From positions 1 to 34,942 of the forward strand of contig JAFSVL010000027.1 of assembly GCA_017445015.1 (NCBI GenBank): a stretch of 34,942 nt of DNA, given 5' to 3'. The position numbers were made by a program, and so were the translations under genes. Source of the DNA: Bacteroidales bacterium. Its GTDB lineage: Bacteria; Bacteroidota; Bacteroidia; Bacteroidales; UBA932. Shown one piece after another: positions 23,372 through 31,402 of this stretch. Numbering within the stretch: position 1 is the stretch's first letter; every line of letters begins with the position of its first letter. The notes below the pieces were generated by a model that worked only from the letters and a program-made list of their open reading frames with translations, did no database searches and had not been told where the DNA came from.

Positions 23372-24979
23372 ATGATTTCCGCTTTATCTCTCTTGCTCAT
23401 ATTGACTGCCTTCACGCCTGTCGGGGTGGAACGTCTGCCGGATATGCAGGTGCCGCGGGCAGGTCACGCTTTCATTGCGTCGGATGATGACGTTCTGGTG
23501 GCGATAGGCGGGCATACGACGGGATTCGTGCGTACGCAGACAGCGGAAGAATACAAAAACGGTCGTTGGCAAGCCCTTCCTGCCCCTCTCTATCCGCACG
23601 ATTGCGGATTCTGCCTGCGTCAGCGCGACGGCGCTTTTCTTTTGGGCGGAGGCCTGGGAGAGGATTTCGGCATAGGACAGAGTTTTGGGATCGAGCGCTA
23701 TAGGCCGGACTCGAGGCAATTCTCGGCTGTGGGAATCCTGGACCGGGCCAGGGCCTTTGCAAGTGCCATTGAGTTGCAGGACGGCAGCATCGCCGTGTGC
23801 GGGAATCTCCACGCAGAGGATGCGCTCGCCATACTGGATACCGCCACCCTGGGGACCAGGATGGATGCGCCGTTGACCTGTCCGGTCAGTACGGGCAGTT
23901 GCCGTCCCTGGTTGTTTGAAACTTCAGACGGAGATGTGCTGGTGCTGGGCAGGGGTCTGGACGACTATTGCCGGCCCGTTCCCTGTACGCTGAACAGTTG
24001 GCGGGGAAAAACGCCGCCGAGTCCCGTTCCGGACGACTGGATGCCCATAGGGTCGGCAAACGGCAATTCCCGCAGTGAAATTGCCCCGTATTCCTATCTG
24101 GTGCCCCTGATGAAGCGGGACAGTAGCGCCTATGCCGTACTCTTCGTGCGGGATGGGAAGTTCTCCACCCTCGAAACCGACCGGCCTTTCCCTGTGGAAG
24201 GCATAGACGGCGGCAAATGCTGGTGGGAGACGCTTTATGCGGACGAGGACACCCATTGCGCCTGGCTTACCGGACGGGACGTTCCGGGCCGCTTTTATCT
24301 GGCGAAAATTGATTGTGTCCCCGCTTTCGACGGGAAGAAAGCAGCAGTTACATTTTACTGCACGCCGGAAAAGGTTGCAGGCTTACCGCGCGGCGACTGG
24401 AATGTCGCCGTACTTTCCGGCGGAAGGATTGCTATGGCCGGTGGATACAGCAAGTGGGAAGGAGGAAATTTTTCCCCGGTCGCATCGGCGTGGATATTCC
24501 ATACGGAAGTTTCCCAAAAAGGCGGCTTGCCTTGGTGGGCCTGGGCAGCGGGAGCCTTCCTTGCGCTCTGTGCAGTTGTTTTTGCTTTTGTCCGCAGAAA
24601 GACACGATGCAGGAAGCCCGACGCCGGGAATACCTCTTTCACCGATATGATGACCCGCATCCGGTACCTTATGGAGGAAAAGCAGTTTTTCCGCAGGCCG
24701 GATCTGAAGGTGGAAGACATCGCCACGGAACTGGGGACCAATGTGGCCTATGTCCGCGGCTGCATTGTCGGAATGCAGGGGGGCTCGTTCAAGGATTTTG
24801 TGAATGGTTACCGAGTGCGCCACGTTCAGCGAATTCTCCTGGAACACCCCGATGCTAAAATCAATCTGCTCGCTGAGGAAGCAGGTTTCTCCAGTACGGC
24901 TACTTTCTATCGTTGCTTCTCTGCGATATGTGGCTGCTCGCCCACGGAGTGGTTGAACCAACAGAATATTCCGAAATAA
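23372..24979 (+). CDS. Transmembrane kelch-sensor / AraC-type regulator
   Basis: A 535-residue one-component regulator. An N-terminal hydrophobic signal (MISALSLLLILTAF) is followed by about 370 residues with kelch-like repeats (DDDVLVAIGGHTTGF, DGAFLLGGGLG, GRIAMAGGYSKWEGG), predicted periplasmic. A membrane helix (WWAWAAGAFLALCAVVFAFV) is followed by basic residues and a cytoplasmic AraC/XylS-type helix-turn-helix domain (KVEDIATELGTNVAYV, then INLLAEEAGFSSTATFYRCFSAICGCSPTEW). It probably senses an extracytoplasmic ligand and acts on DNA at the membrane. The ATG at 23372 was chosen over an in-frame TTG that is part of the -7 element. Targets are unknown; the adjacent lipoprotein gene is a candidate. 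Confidence 0.8.
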   Translation: MISALSLLLILTAFTPVGVERLPDMQVPRAGHAFIASDDDVLVAIGGHTTGFVRTQTAEEYKNGRWQALPAPLYPHDCGFCLRQRDGAFLLGGGLGEDFGIGQSFGIERYRPDSRQFSAVGILDRARAFASAIELQDGSIAVCGNLHAEDALAILDTATLGTRMDAPLTCPVSTGSCRPWLFETSDGDVLVLGRGLDDYCRPVPCTLNSWRGKTPPSPVPDDWMPIGSANGNSRSEIAPYSYLVPLMKRDSSAYAVLFVRDGKFSTLETDRPFPVEGIDGGKCWWETLYADEDTHCAWLTGRDVPGRFYLAKIDCVPAFDGKKAAVTFYCTPEKVAGLPRGDWNVAVLSGGRIAMAGGYSKWEGGNFSPVASAWIFHTEVSQKGGLPWWAWAAGAFLALCAVVFAFVRRKTRCRKPDAGNTSFTDMMTRIRYLMEEKQFFRRPDLKVEDIATELGTNVAYVRGCIVGMQGGSFKDFVNGYRVRHVQRILLEHPDAKINLLAEEAGFSSTATFYRCFSAICGCSPTEWLNQQNIPK

Positions 24980-24983
24980 TTCC

Positions 24984-24991
24984 TATCTTTG
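24984..24991 (+). promoter_or_regulatory. Candidate -7 element of the yhhQ-queF operon
   Basis: TATCTTTG matches TAnnTTTG. Transcription from it would begin near 24997 and include a small CCCC/GGGG hairpin (25002-25013) and the preQ1 aptamer. No TTG at the standard spacing was found. Confidence 0.5.
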
Positions 24992-25017
24992 CGGCGCGAT
25001 TCCCCAAACGGGGCGTC

Positions 25018-25048
25018 AAGTGTAACAGGCACCACTTAAAAAACTGCA
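25018..25048 (+). ncRNA. preQ1-I-type riboswitch
   Basis: Helix P1 is AAGTG (25018-25022) with CACTT (25033-25037), enclosing the 10-nt loop TAACAGGCAC. P1 is followed by an A-rich tail AAAAAA and CTG (25044-25046), which can pair with CAG in the loop (25026-25028) to form the H-type pseudoknot of class I preQ1 aptamers. The tail ends 3-4 bases before the yhhQ ATG at 25052, so ligand binding would hide the ribosome entry site. The two genes it controls import queuosine precursor and make preQ1, exactly the regulon of this riboswitch class. Confidence 0.8.
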
Positions 25049-25051
25049 AAG

Positions 25052-25723
25052 ATGAATCAAAAACATTCGACGGCATTTCTGCTGCTGGCCATACTCTTCG
25101 TAGTATGCTTCGTATCCTCCAATCTTTTTGCGAGTAAGATTGTCTGCATCCTGGGCGTGAACCTGCCCGGCGCGGTCATCGTCTTTCCCCTCTCCTACAT
25201 CATCGGCGACTGCCTTACGGAAGTCTGGGGCTTCAAAAAGGCGCAACTTGTCATCTGGACGGCGTTCGCGATGAATCTGCTCGTCGTCCTTTTCGGATTA
25301 CTTATCGTGCATCTTCCGGCGGCCTCTTTCTGGGACGGCGGTCCGCATTTTGACTATATGTTTAATCTGGCCCCGCGGATCGCGGCGGCTTCGTTGCTGG
25401 CCTTTTGGGCGGGCTCGACGCTCAATTCGATGGTGCTCAGCAAGATGAAAGTGGCCGACAGGGGAAAACGCTTCGGCGTACGCGCCATCCTTTCCTCCAT
25501 CGTCGGAGAGTTTGCGGATTCGCTGATTTTTATGCCCATCGCCTTCTTCGGCGCCCCTGTCACTTCCCTGCTGCCGATGATGCTGGCGCAGGTCAGTTTC
25601 AAAGTCATTTACGAAATCATCATCCTGCCGCTCTCCAGCCTGATTGTCAGCAGGCTGAAAAAATATGAACAGACCGATACCTTTGACAACGGTATCTCCT
25701 ATAATCCATTTAGTCTCTCATGA
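25052..25723 (+). CDS. yhhQ: Queuosine precursor transporter (YhhQ/QPTR family)
   Basis: A 223-residue inner-membrane protein with about six hydrophobic segments and the family signatures [20 protein letters not shown] and [20 protein letters not shown]. The family imports preQ0, preQ1 or queuine, deazaguanine precursors of the tRNA base queuosine. It follows a preQ1-I riboswitch and overlaps the queF start by 4 bp (ATGA), giving a two-gene queuosine unit. Co-occurrence with QueF suggests that preQ0 may be an imported substrate; this is inference. Confidence 0.92.
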   Translation: MNQKHSTAFLLLAILFVVCFVSSNLFASKIVCILGVNLPGAVIVFPLSYIIGDCLTEVWGFKKAQLVIWTAFAMNLLVVLFGLLIVHLPAASFWDGGPHFDYMFNLAPRIAAASLLAFWAGSTLNSMVLSKMKVADRGKRFGVRAILSSIVGEFADSLIFMPIAFFGAPVTSLLPMMLAQVSFKVIYEIIILPLSSLIVSRLKKYEQTDTFDNGISYNPFSLS

Positions 25724-26181
25724 ACAACCGCAAAGACGAGGGCCTGAAGGCCCTGGGAAGAAAAACTGAATACAGGACGGAGTACGACCCTTCCGTCCTC
25801 GAAGCCTTTGAAAACAAGCATCCTGAAAACGATTACTGGGTCCGCTTCAACTGCCCCGAATTCACCAGCGTCTGCCCCATCACCGGACAGCCGGACTTTG
25901 CGGAAATCCGCATCAGTTACCTTCCCGGCCGCCGGATGGTCGAAAGCAAGAGCCTGAAACTCTACCTGCTCAGTTTCCGCAATCACGGCGCCTTCCACGA
26001 GGACTGCGTCAATATGATTATGAAGGACCTCATCGCCCTGATGCAACCCAAATACATCGAGGTTACGGGTTTCTTCTCCCCCCGCGGCGGCATCAGCATC
26101 CACCCCTACGCCAACTACGGCATCCCCGGCACCAAGTACGAAAAACTCGCCGAACAGCGCCTCTTCAACTACGAGCCCTAG
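25720..26181 (+). CDS. queF: NADPH-dependent 7-cyano-7-deazaguanine reductase
   Basis: A 153-residue single-domain QueF. It has the catalytic Cys52 in [14 protein letters not shown] with Asp59 nearby, the [21 protein letters not shown] substrate and NADPH motif, and a C-terminal [18 protein letters not shown]. It reduces the nitrile of preQ0 to the amine preQ1, the only known biological nitrile reduction of this type. It is translationally coupled to the transporter (4-bp overlap) and lies under the preQ1 riboswitch, giving product feedback. Identification is secure. Confidence 0.95.
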   Translation: MNNRKDEGLKALGRKTEYRTEYDPSVLEAFENKHPENDYWVRFNCPEFTSVCPITGQPDFAEIRISYLPGRRMVESKSLKLYLLSFRNHGAFHEDCVNMIMKDLIALMQPKYIEVTGFFSPRGGISIHPYANYGIPGTKYEKLAEQRLFNYEP

Positions 26182-26199
26182 GCCCTGAGACCGCCTTCC

Positions 26200-26230
26200 T
26201 TGCGAAAACGGAATATTATTGCTAACTTTC
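26200..26230 (+). promoter_or_regulatory. Candidate promoter of the TIR operon
   Basis: TTG (26200-26202), a 20-bp spacer, then TAACTTTC (26223-26230), one base from the TAnnTTTG consensus. It lies about 19 bp upstream of the GTG start of the TIR gene, so the four-gene operon probably has its own promoter separate from yhhQ-queF. Confidence 0.5.
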
Positions 26231-26249
26231 GCGGTTAATTTGATTATCC

Positions 26250-27191
26250 GTGCATTACGACGTTTTCATCAGTTATTCCCGCAAGGACAGCAAGGCCGCC
26301 AACGCCATCTGCGACGCGCTGTCGAATGCCGGGCTCAGTTACTTCATTGACCTTGAAGGCATCAGCGGAGGGGCGAATTTTCCGGACGTACTGGCCAAAT
26401 CCATCGACGCCTCTTCCGTCTTCCTGCTGCTTGCCGGAAAAAATTCATACGCTTCCAAATTCACGATGTCCGAGGTGCTCTATGCGTTCAATCACAAACG
26501 CATCGGTTGCATCATCCCCTGGCTGCTCGACGATGAGCCTATGCCCGCCGACATTGAATTCCTCCTCGGGAACGTCAACTGGCTGGACTGCCGCAAAAAT
26601 ACGCTGGACGAACTGGTGGAGGCCATCCAACAGGCCATTGCCAATCCCTCGATGGGCATCGGAAAATGGAAAAAGGACAGCCACTGGCAAAAATGGCTAT
26701 TTCTCCTTGCCATTCCGTTCATCCTGGGAGGCATCGGCATCTACTCCCAGAGACAGAAGAAACGCGCGGAAAACGCCTTTATCGCGGATGTCAGTACCTA
26801 TCAGGGACGCATTGCCCGGGCCGATTCGCTGATTCGGCATTCCGCGTCCCTCAATGACCTGCCCAATACCGTTGAGACCACCCCGGAGCAGATTGCATCC
26901 CTCAAAGAAGCGGACGCCTGTCTCGATGTGTCCGACAGTATCGCCGCCTGCTACCGCGGGACGCCTGATTCCTACCGCTTCAGCGAATCGACGACCGGGC
27001 GCCACCGGACCATCAAAACCCGACTGGATTCGATGTACGCGGTTTGGCTGAATCAGGCCCGCGACGCCTACGGATTCTGGCAGGACAGTCCCGCAGAAGC
27101 CGAGTATGCACTGATGTGCGCCGAGTATGCGCTCTCCATCAAGGAAAGCAGCGAAATGCGCGAAATGAAAAACAAACTGGACAAAATATGA
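26250..27191 (+). CDS. Membrane-anchored TIR-domain protein
   Basis: A 313-residue protein starting at GTG; an in-frame stop lies just upstream, so no earlier start is possible. Residues 1-130 form a TIR domain: YDVFISYSRKD (3-13), the BB-loop region YFIDLEGISGG (31-41) and SKFTMSEVLYAF with Glu75 in the position of the catalytic NADase Glu. One membrane helix follows at about 149-165 (WLFLLAIPFILGGIGIY) with a basic stop-transfer RQKKR. The remaining roughly 145 residues are helical and predicted extracytoplasmic, so TIR would face the cytoplasm. Bacterial TIR domains of this type can cleave NAD+ or cyclise it into signal nucleotides. The stop overlaps the next gene by ATGA. Role in defence or signalling is inferred from the domain and operon. 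Confidence 0.85.
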   Translation: MHYDVFISYSRKDSKAANAICDALSNAGLSYFIDLEGISGGANFPDVLAKSIDASSVFLLLAGKNSYASKFTMSEVLYAFNHKRIGCIIPWLLDDEPMPADIEFLLGNVNWLDCRKNTLDELVEAIQQAIANPSMGIGKWKKDSHWQKWLFLLAIPFILGGIGIYSQRQKKRAENAFIADVSTYQGRIARADSLIRHSASLNDLPNTVETTPEQIASLKEADACLDVSDSIAACYRGTPDSYRFSESTTGRHRTIKTRLDSMYAVWLNQARDAYGFWQDSPAEAEYALMCAEYALSIKESSEMREMKNKLDKI

Positions 27192-29467
27192 CAAAGCGAT
27201 TCGTCATTACCCTGATTACTTTATTCCTGGTGCAGGGCATTTGCCTGGCCGGTATCTTTGAGGACCGCTGCAAACGGGCCGAAGAACTGCGCGCCCAGAA
27301 AAACTGGACCAAGGCGATAGAGATGCTGCTGTCCGCAAAAAAGGTAGCCGGCATCACCCAGGCGCAGATGGATGAAGCCGACCGCCGCATCCGACTGTAC
27401 CGGAATGAAATGTACAAATCCAAGGAACTGCGGCTCTCGGAAACCAGGATTGTCGCGGAAGCCGCAGGGGCGGCGCAGCGGATCGGGGTGACGGCCGGTC
27501 AAAGTTGGAAGATCAGCCAGTGCCCGCAATGGTGCCTGGCCACGGCGGAATCCGACGCCCTGCTCGTTACGGTGGAGCCCAATTCGGAACGCCAGCCGCG
27601 CAGCGGCGAGATTGTCGTTGCGATGGGAAAAATCACGGCAATGCTGGAAGTCGAACAGGCCGAACGCCCGATGATATCCGGGAACGTCGTCATCCGTACC
27701 GTCCCCGAGAAGGCCCTCATCCGCGTTGATGATGAGCAGGCTACGCTGAAAAACAAGTTTACGCTTTCGGAAGGCCGGCACATCATCCGGCTGGAAAAGG
27801 ACGGTTATATGCGCAGGGACACCGTCGTGACCATTGACCCCTCTTCCCCTTCGGATACCACATACCTGTTTAACCTCACGCGGGAGTTCGCCACCCTTTC
27901 CGTCAATATCACGTCGGCTAAGGGCTATGAATTCACGGAACTGCCCGTACTGGAAATCAACGGCAACGTCGTGGACCTGCATCCCCGGAACCTGAATGAC
28001 TTCGACAAGGACCAGCCGATTGCCTGGTACACCCTGTATAAAGGCGACGAAATTCCCCTGCGCTACTCGGACGACCACATCTTGAAAGTGTCTGCCGACG
28101 GGTTCCGCACGCAGACCCGCTCCATTTCCCTGGACCGGGAGCACAATCATCTGTCCCTGTCGTTCGAACTGGAGCCCTTCTGCGGTACCCTTACCCTCAC
28201 GGACGAGGAAAACGCGACGGGGGCACGGGTATTCATCAACGAACAGGACGCCGGAACCGTTCCGTTCTCAGGAAAAGTACTTCAGCGCGGCAATTATACC
28301 GTCAGGCTTGTCAAGCCGGGGTACAGGACGGTGGAGGACGAATTCAACATTACGATTAACGGCGATCAGGAAACGGCGCTGAGAATCAGTATGTTCCCTT
28401 TCAGTTCGTATTACATCACATCGGAACCGGCCTATTGCAAGGTGTTCGTGGACGGCATTCCGGCGGGAACCACTCCCGTCTCCATTCCGATGAAGGAAGG
28501 AGAGCACGTCCTGACCATCACCAAAGATGGGTTCTTTCCTGAAACCAGGACTATCAGCACGGATCTTTCCCTACTTTCCCATCCCGTAGACGTGACGCTG
28601 GAAAAGACCTTCCCGTTGACCGTCCGCTCCGCAAAAGAATCGTATGACCTGATCATTTCCAAAGGAAGCGGGAAAAACAAGAAGGTGTATTACGACACCC
28701 TTGAGACCACGGCTACCGTTCAACTTCCATTGAGCAAAGAACGCTACAGCGTCAAACTCAAGCGTTACGGGAAACGCTGTATGTACCGCGGCAAATTCCG
28801 TTTCAATGACCCGAAGAAAAACCAACTCAACCTGCTGGCCTGGACACCCGGCGTTTCCCTGCTGAGCGCCGACTGGTACCTGATGCGGCCGCCGGTGTTT
28901 TCCTACGAAGATGTAAAGACCGACCCTGCCAATCCCACCACTTTCAATTACAACCGGATCGCCGATATCAGCGTAGGAACCATCCCCATTGTGCGCGGTC
29001 TTTCCACCTCCGTGGCCAAGGGCAGTTTGTTCTGGGAAGACTGGGGAGCACCCCGTGCGGAAACCGATCCCGCCAGCCCGATGGTCGTACCCGCCCTGAC
29101 GGTTCTCTTCCTCAACGGAGACTTCCGGGTGGGCGGCGCCATCTTCCAGTATATGGATGTCAATTTACTCGCCTCCTACGCCTGGTATCCGGATTTGAGC
29201 GGCATCCTGCAATTCTCGCATATGTCCGGACACGATATTTTCCTGGGACTGGAACTCAATTCGCGCATTCCCGTCTTCAACCTGCATCTCAAGGCGGGAC
29301 TTCAGGCCTTCTACGGTCAGGGGAACATCCTGCGACCGGGCACCGGGAAAATCGATATCCAGAAAAATTATACGGTCCCTGTCCAAGACTTCAAGTTCGT
29401 CGTATCCGCCGGCTTTACCCTCGGAACACACAAGACCCGCGGACAAAGCATACTGAGAATCTTCTAA
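27188..29467 (+). CDS. Secreted BACON/PEGA-repeat protein with barrel-like C-terminus
   Basis: A 759-residue protein starting at the ATG that overlaps the TIR stop; the longer open frame upstream lies inside the TIR gene. A signal peptide (MTKRFVITLITLFLVQGICLAG) is followed by a helical tetratricopeptide-like stretch (24-75), a BACON-like domain (about 80-158) and several PEGA-type repeats (about 165-217, 237-327 degenerate, 331-400, 408-470; e.g. KVFVDGIPAGTTPVSIPMKEG). After about residue 540 it has alternating strands and ends in IF, resembling an outer-membrane barrel. It is therefore predicted periplasmic to outer-membrane. PEGA and BACON domains usually bind surface partners or carbohydrate. 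It is joined to the TIR gene by overlap and to the RyR gene by a 3-bp gap. Confidence 0.8.
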   Translation: MTKRFVITLITLFLVQGICLAGIFEDRCKRAEELRAQKNWTKAIEMLLSAKKVAGITQAQMDEADRRIRLYRNEMYKSKELRLSETRIVAEAAGAAQRIGVTAGQSWKISQCPQWCLATAESDALLVTVEPNSERQPRSGEIVVAMGKITAMLEVEQAERPMISGNVVIRTVPEKALIRVDDEQATLKNKFTLSEGRHIIRLEKDGYMRRDTVVTIDPSSPSDTTYLFNLTREFATLSVNITSAKGYEFTELPVLEINGNVVDLHPRNLNDFDKDQPIAWYTLYKGDEIPLRYSDDHILKVSADGFRTQTRSISLDREHNHLSLSFELEPFCGTLTLTDEENATGARVFINEQDAGTVPFSGKVLQRGNYTVRLVKPGYRTVEDEFNITINGDQETALRISMFPFSSYYITSEPAYCKVFVDGIPAGTTPVSIPMKEGEHVLTITKDGFFPETRTISTDLSLLSHPVDVTLEKTFPLTVRSAKESYDLIISKGSGKNKKVYYDTLETTATVQLPLSKERYSVKLKRYGKRCMYRGKFRFNDPKKNQLNLLAWTPGVSLLSADWYLMRPPVFSYEDVKTDPANPTTFNYNRIADISVGTIPIVRGLSTSVAKGSLFWEDWGAPRAETDPASPMVVPALTVLFLNGDFRVGGAIFQYMDVNLLASYAWYPDLSGILQFSHMSGHDIFLGLELNSRIPVFNLHLKAGLQAFYGQGNILRPGTGKIDIQKNYTVPVQDFKFVVSAGFTLGTHKTRGQSILRIF

Positions 29468-29470
29468 ACG

Positions 29471-31396
29471 ATGATGAAAGGAATCTCCCCCTGTTCAAAA
29501 CTGAAACTGCTGATCCAGCGGGCACTCTCCAAGGGCGGCCTTTCCCAGTTCCTTGTTCCCTTCGGAATGGCGGTCCTCACCTGGCTGCTTTTTGTCGCTA
29601 CGCTGCAACTGATGCTCAACGCCGGCGCGACCACGATGCAGGATCTTCAGGCGCTGCGTGACAATCTGGAGGATTACGACATTTTTGAAATCGCCTTCTT
29701 CCATCTTTTCAGCAGCGGTGATATCGACCAGATGACGGTCGGCCCGGGCTGGCTCGTCGTCATTATCGGCGCCCTGCTGGTAGCGGCGGTCACCTCGGTC
29801 TTCACCAACTTCTTCGGAAAACTCGCCGGCGATTACCTGGATGGGCGCTCCGATTACCGGGTCCAAATGCATACCGCCATTTTCGGCTTCAATCCGGCGG
29901 TTCCCGAACTGATTCTCCGATTGATGCAAGAGGGGCGGGAAGGATACTTTCTCGTCCTGACGGGCGATGTTCGCACGGCGCGGAACAACCTGCGGTCGGC
30001 ATTGGGCAAGAAGCGGATGCGGCGCGTACTGCTCCTGAACGGCGATATCGCATCGGCGGAAGATATGAAGCGAATGCAACTGGACCGGGCAGCCGAACTG
30101 CATATTGCGGGCGATGCGTGCGATCCTGCCGATGCGCGGGATGAAAAATGCATCCGCTGCCTGGACAACGCAGGGAAAGCGACAGCGGGCCGAAAAGGGC
30201 TCCCCTGTTTCCTGATGCTGGAAGGTAGCGCGATGCTGCCCGCCTTGCAGGTAATGGATACGGTTCCTTCCTCGCTCGCCCTTTTCCCGATGAACCAGTC
30301 CGGGATGTGGGCGCACAAACTGTTCCTTGGGAAGGAGGCGACTCCGCTGGAGGGTTCCGAAGGAATCCGCCCCGACTCCCCCGACCACGTGCACCTCATC
30401 CTTATCGGGATGTCCGACTACGCACGGGCGCTTGCCCGGGAAGCCGGTCACCTCGCCCATTACCCCAATGCGGCGCTTTCCCCGGAACTACGCACCCGCA
30501 TCTCGTTCATCGATCCTGCCGCTGCAGAAGGGATGAAACGGCTGGAATGCGAACCGGGTGGCCTGTTCTCCGTATGCCGCAGAAGATTTGTTCCTGCCGA
30601 TATGCCCGTGCGGAAAGCCGCGTGGGAAATTCCTTCGCAAACACATCTGGGCGAAGATTTTATGGACCTTGAATGGGAATTCATCGAAGGATCGGCCTGC
30701 GACCAAAACATCCGGCAATATCTGGAAGAATGCGCTGCGGATGCCCATTGCCGCCTGACCGTTGCCGTGTGCCTGCCGGATGACGCCCAGTCGCTGGAAA
30801 CGGCCCTCCATCTGCCGGACTCCGTGCTGGAATCCGCCCTGCAGATCCCGGTACTCCAGAAGCGGGGAGACGCCAGCGTCGCCCTGCTCTCGTCAGGCAA
30901 GACGGTCAATCAACGCAAATTCAAGAAACTCAAGGCGTTCGGAATGGAATCCGTCGCCTGCGACCTGCCCTTCATCCAATCTCTCATCGGGCTTGCCTTA
31001 TCGCTGGACAAGGCCCCGGGAAGCGGCCGGGAAATCCCTTCCAAATCCGAAGCCGCCAAACTGTGGTCCAATCTCTACAACACGGCGCACAGTTACACAA
31101 AGAGGCGGTGTGCCGATGCCTCCCTCGACTGGCAGGGCGACCTGGAAGAGGTGTTGGCCCGCACGGAACACGCCCGGTGGAACGCGGAACAACTGCTGCT
31201 GGGATTCCGGCCCCTGAGCCGCGAAGAACAGGATCATGTCCTTGCCGGTGAAGAATCCTTTGCCAGCCGCAAGGCGGAACTCAAGCGGGAAAAGATGGCC
31301 CATCTGGACATCTGCTCCTGGGAACGCCTGCACGAGATCGACAGGGCTTCCATTGCCTACGATTTCAATCTGGTACGACAACTGCTTAACAAGTAA
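29471..31396 (+). CDS. Two-TM, RCK-like protein with C-terminal RyR domain (candidate channel)
   Basis: A 641-residue protein. Two membrane helices (about 28-49 and 93-113) flank a re-entrant-like segment (FFHLFSSGDIDQM, 77-88) reminiscent of the pore loop of CASTOR/POLLUX-type channels. Two Rossmann-like regions follow: HTAIFGFNPAVPELILRL from 134 and HVHLILIGMSDYARALAREA from 307, as in RCK/TrkA-N regulatory domains, though their glycine motifs are atypical. Residues about 527-640 form a RyR domain: LWSNLYNTAHSY, TEHARWNAEQLLLGFRP, KMAHLDICSWERL and DFNLVRQLL. RyR domains are known from ryanodine receptors. Two start codons occur in tandem at 29471 and 29474. Channel activity and ligand are inferred. 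It lies between the PEGA gene (3-bp gap) and the HD gene (6-bp gap). Confidence 0.78.
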   Translation: MMKGISPCSKLKLLIQRALSKGGLSQFLVPFGMAVLTWLLFVATLQLMLNAGATTMQDLQALRDNLEDYDIFEIAFFHLFSSGDIDQMTVGPGWLVVIIGALLVAAVTSVFTNFFGKLAGDYLDGRSDYRVQMHTAIFGFNPAVPELILRLMQEGREGYFLVLTGDVRTARNNLRSALGKKRMRRVLLLNGDIASAEDMKRMQLDRAAELHIAGDACDPADARDEKCIRCLDNAGKATAGRKGLPCFLMLEGSAMLPALQVMDTVPSSLALFPMNQSGMWAHKLFLGKEATPLEGSEGIRPDSPDHVHLILIGMSDYARALAREAGHLAHYPNAALSPELRTRISFIDPAAAEGMKRLECEPGGLFSVCRRRFVPADMPVRKAAWEIPSQTHLGEDFMDLEWEFIEGSACDQNIRQYLEECAADAHCRLTVAVCLPDDAQSLETALHLPDSVLESALQIPVLQKRGDASVALLSSGKTVNQRKFKKLKAFGMESVACDLPFIQSLIGLALSLDKAPGSGREIPSKSEAAKLWSNLYNTAHSYTKRRCADASLDWQGDLEEVLARTEHARWNAEQLLLGFRPLSREEQDHVLAGEESFASRKAELKREKMAHLDICSWERLHEIDRASIAYDFNLVRQLLNK

Positions 31397-31402
31397 AGTT
31401 CA

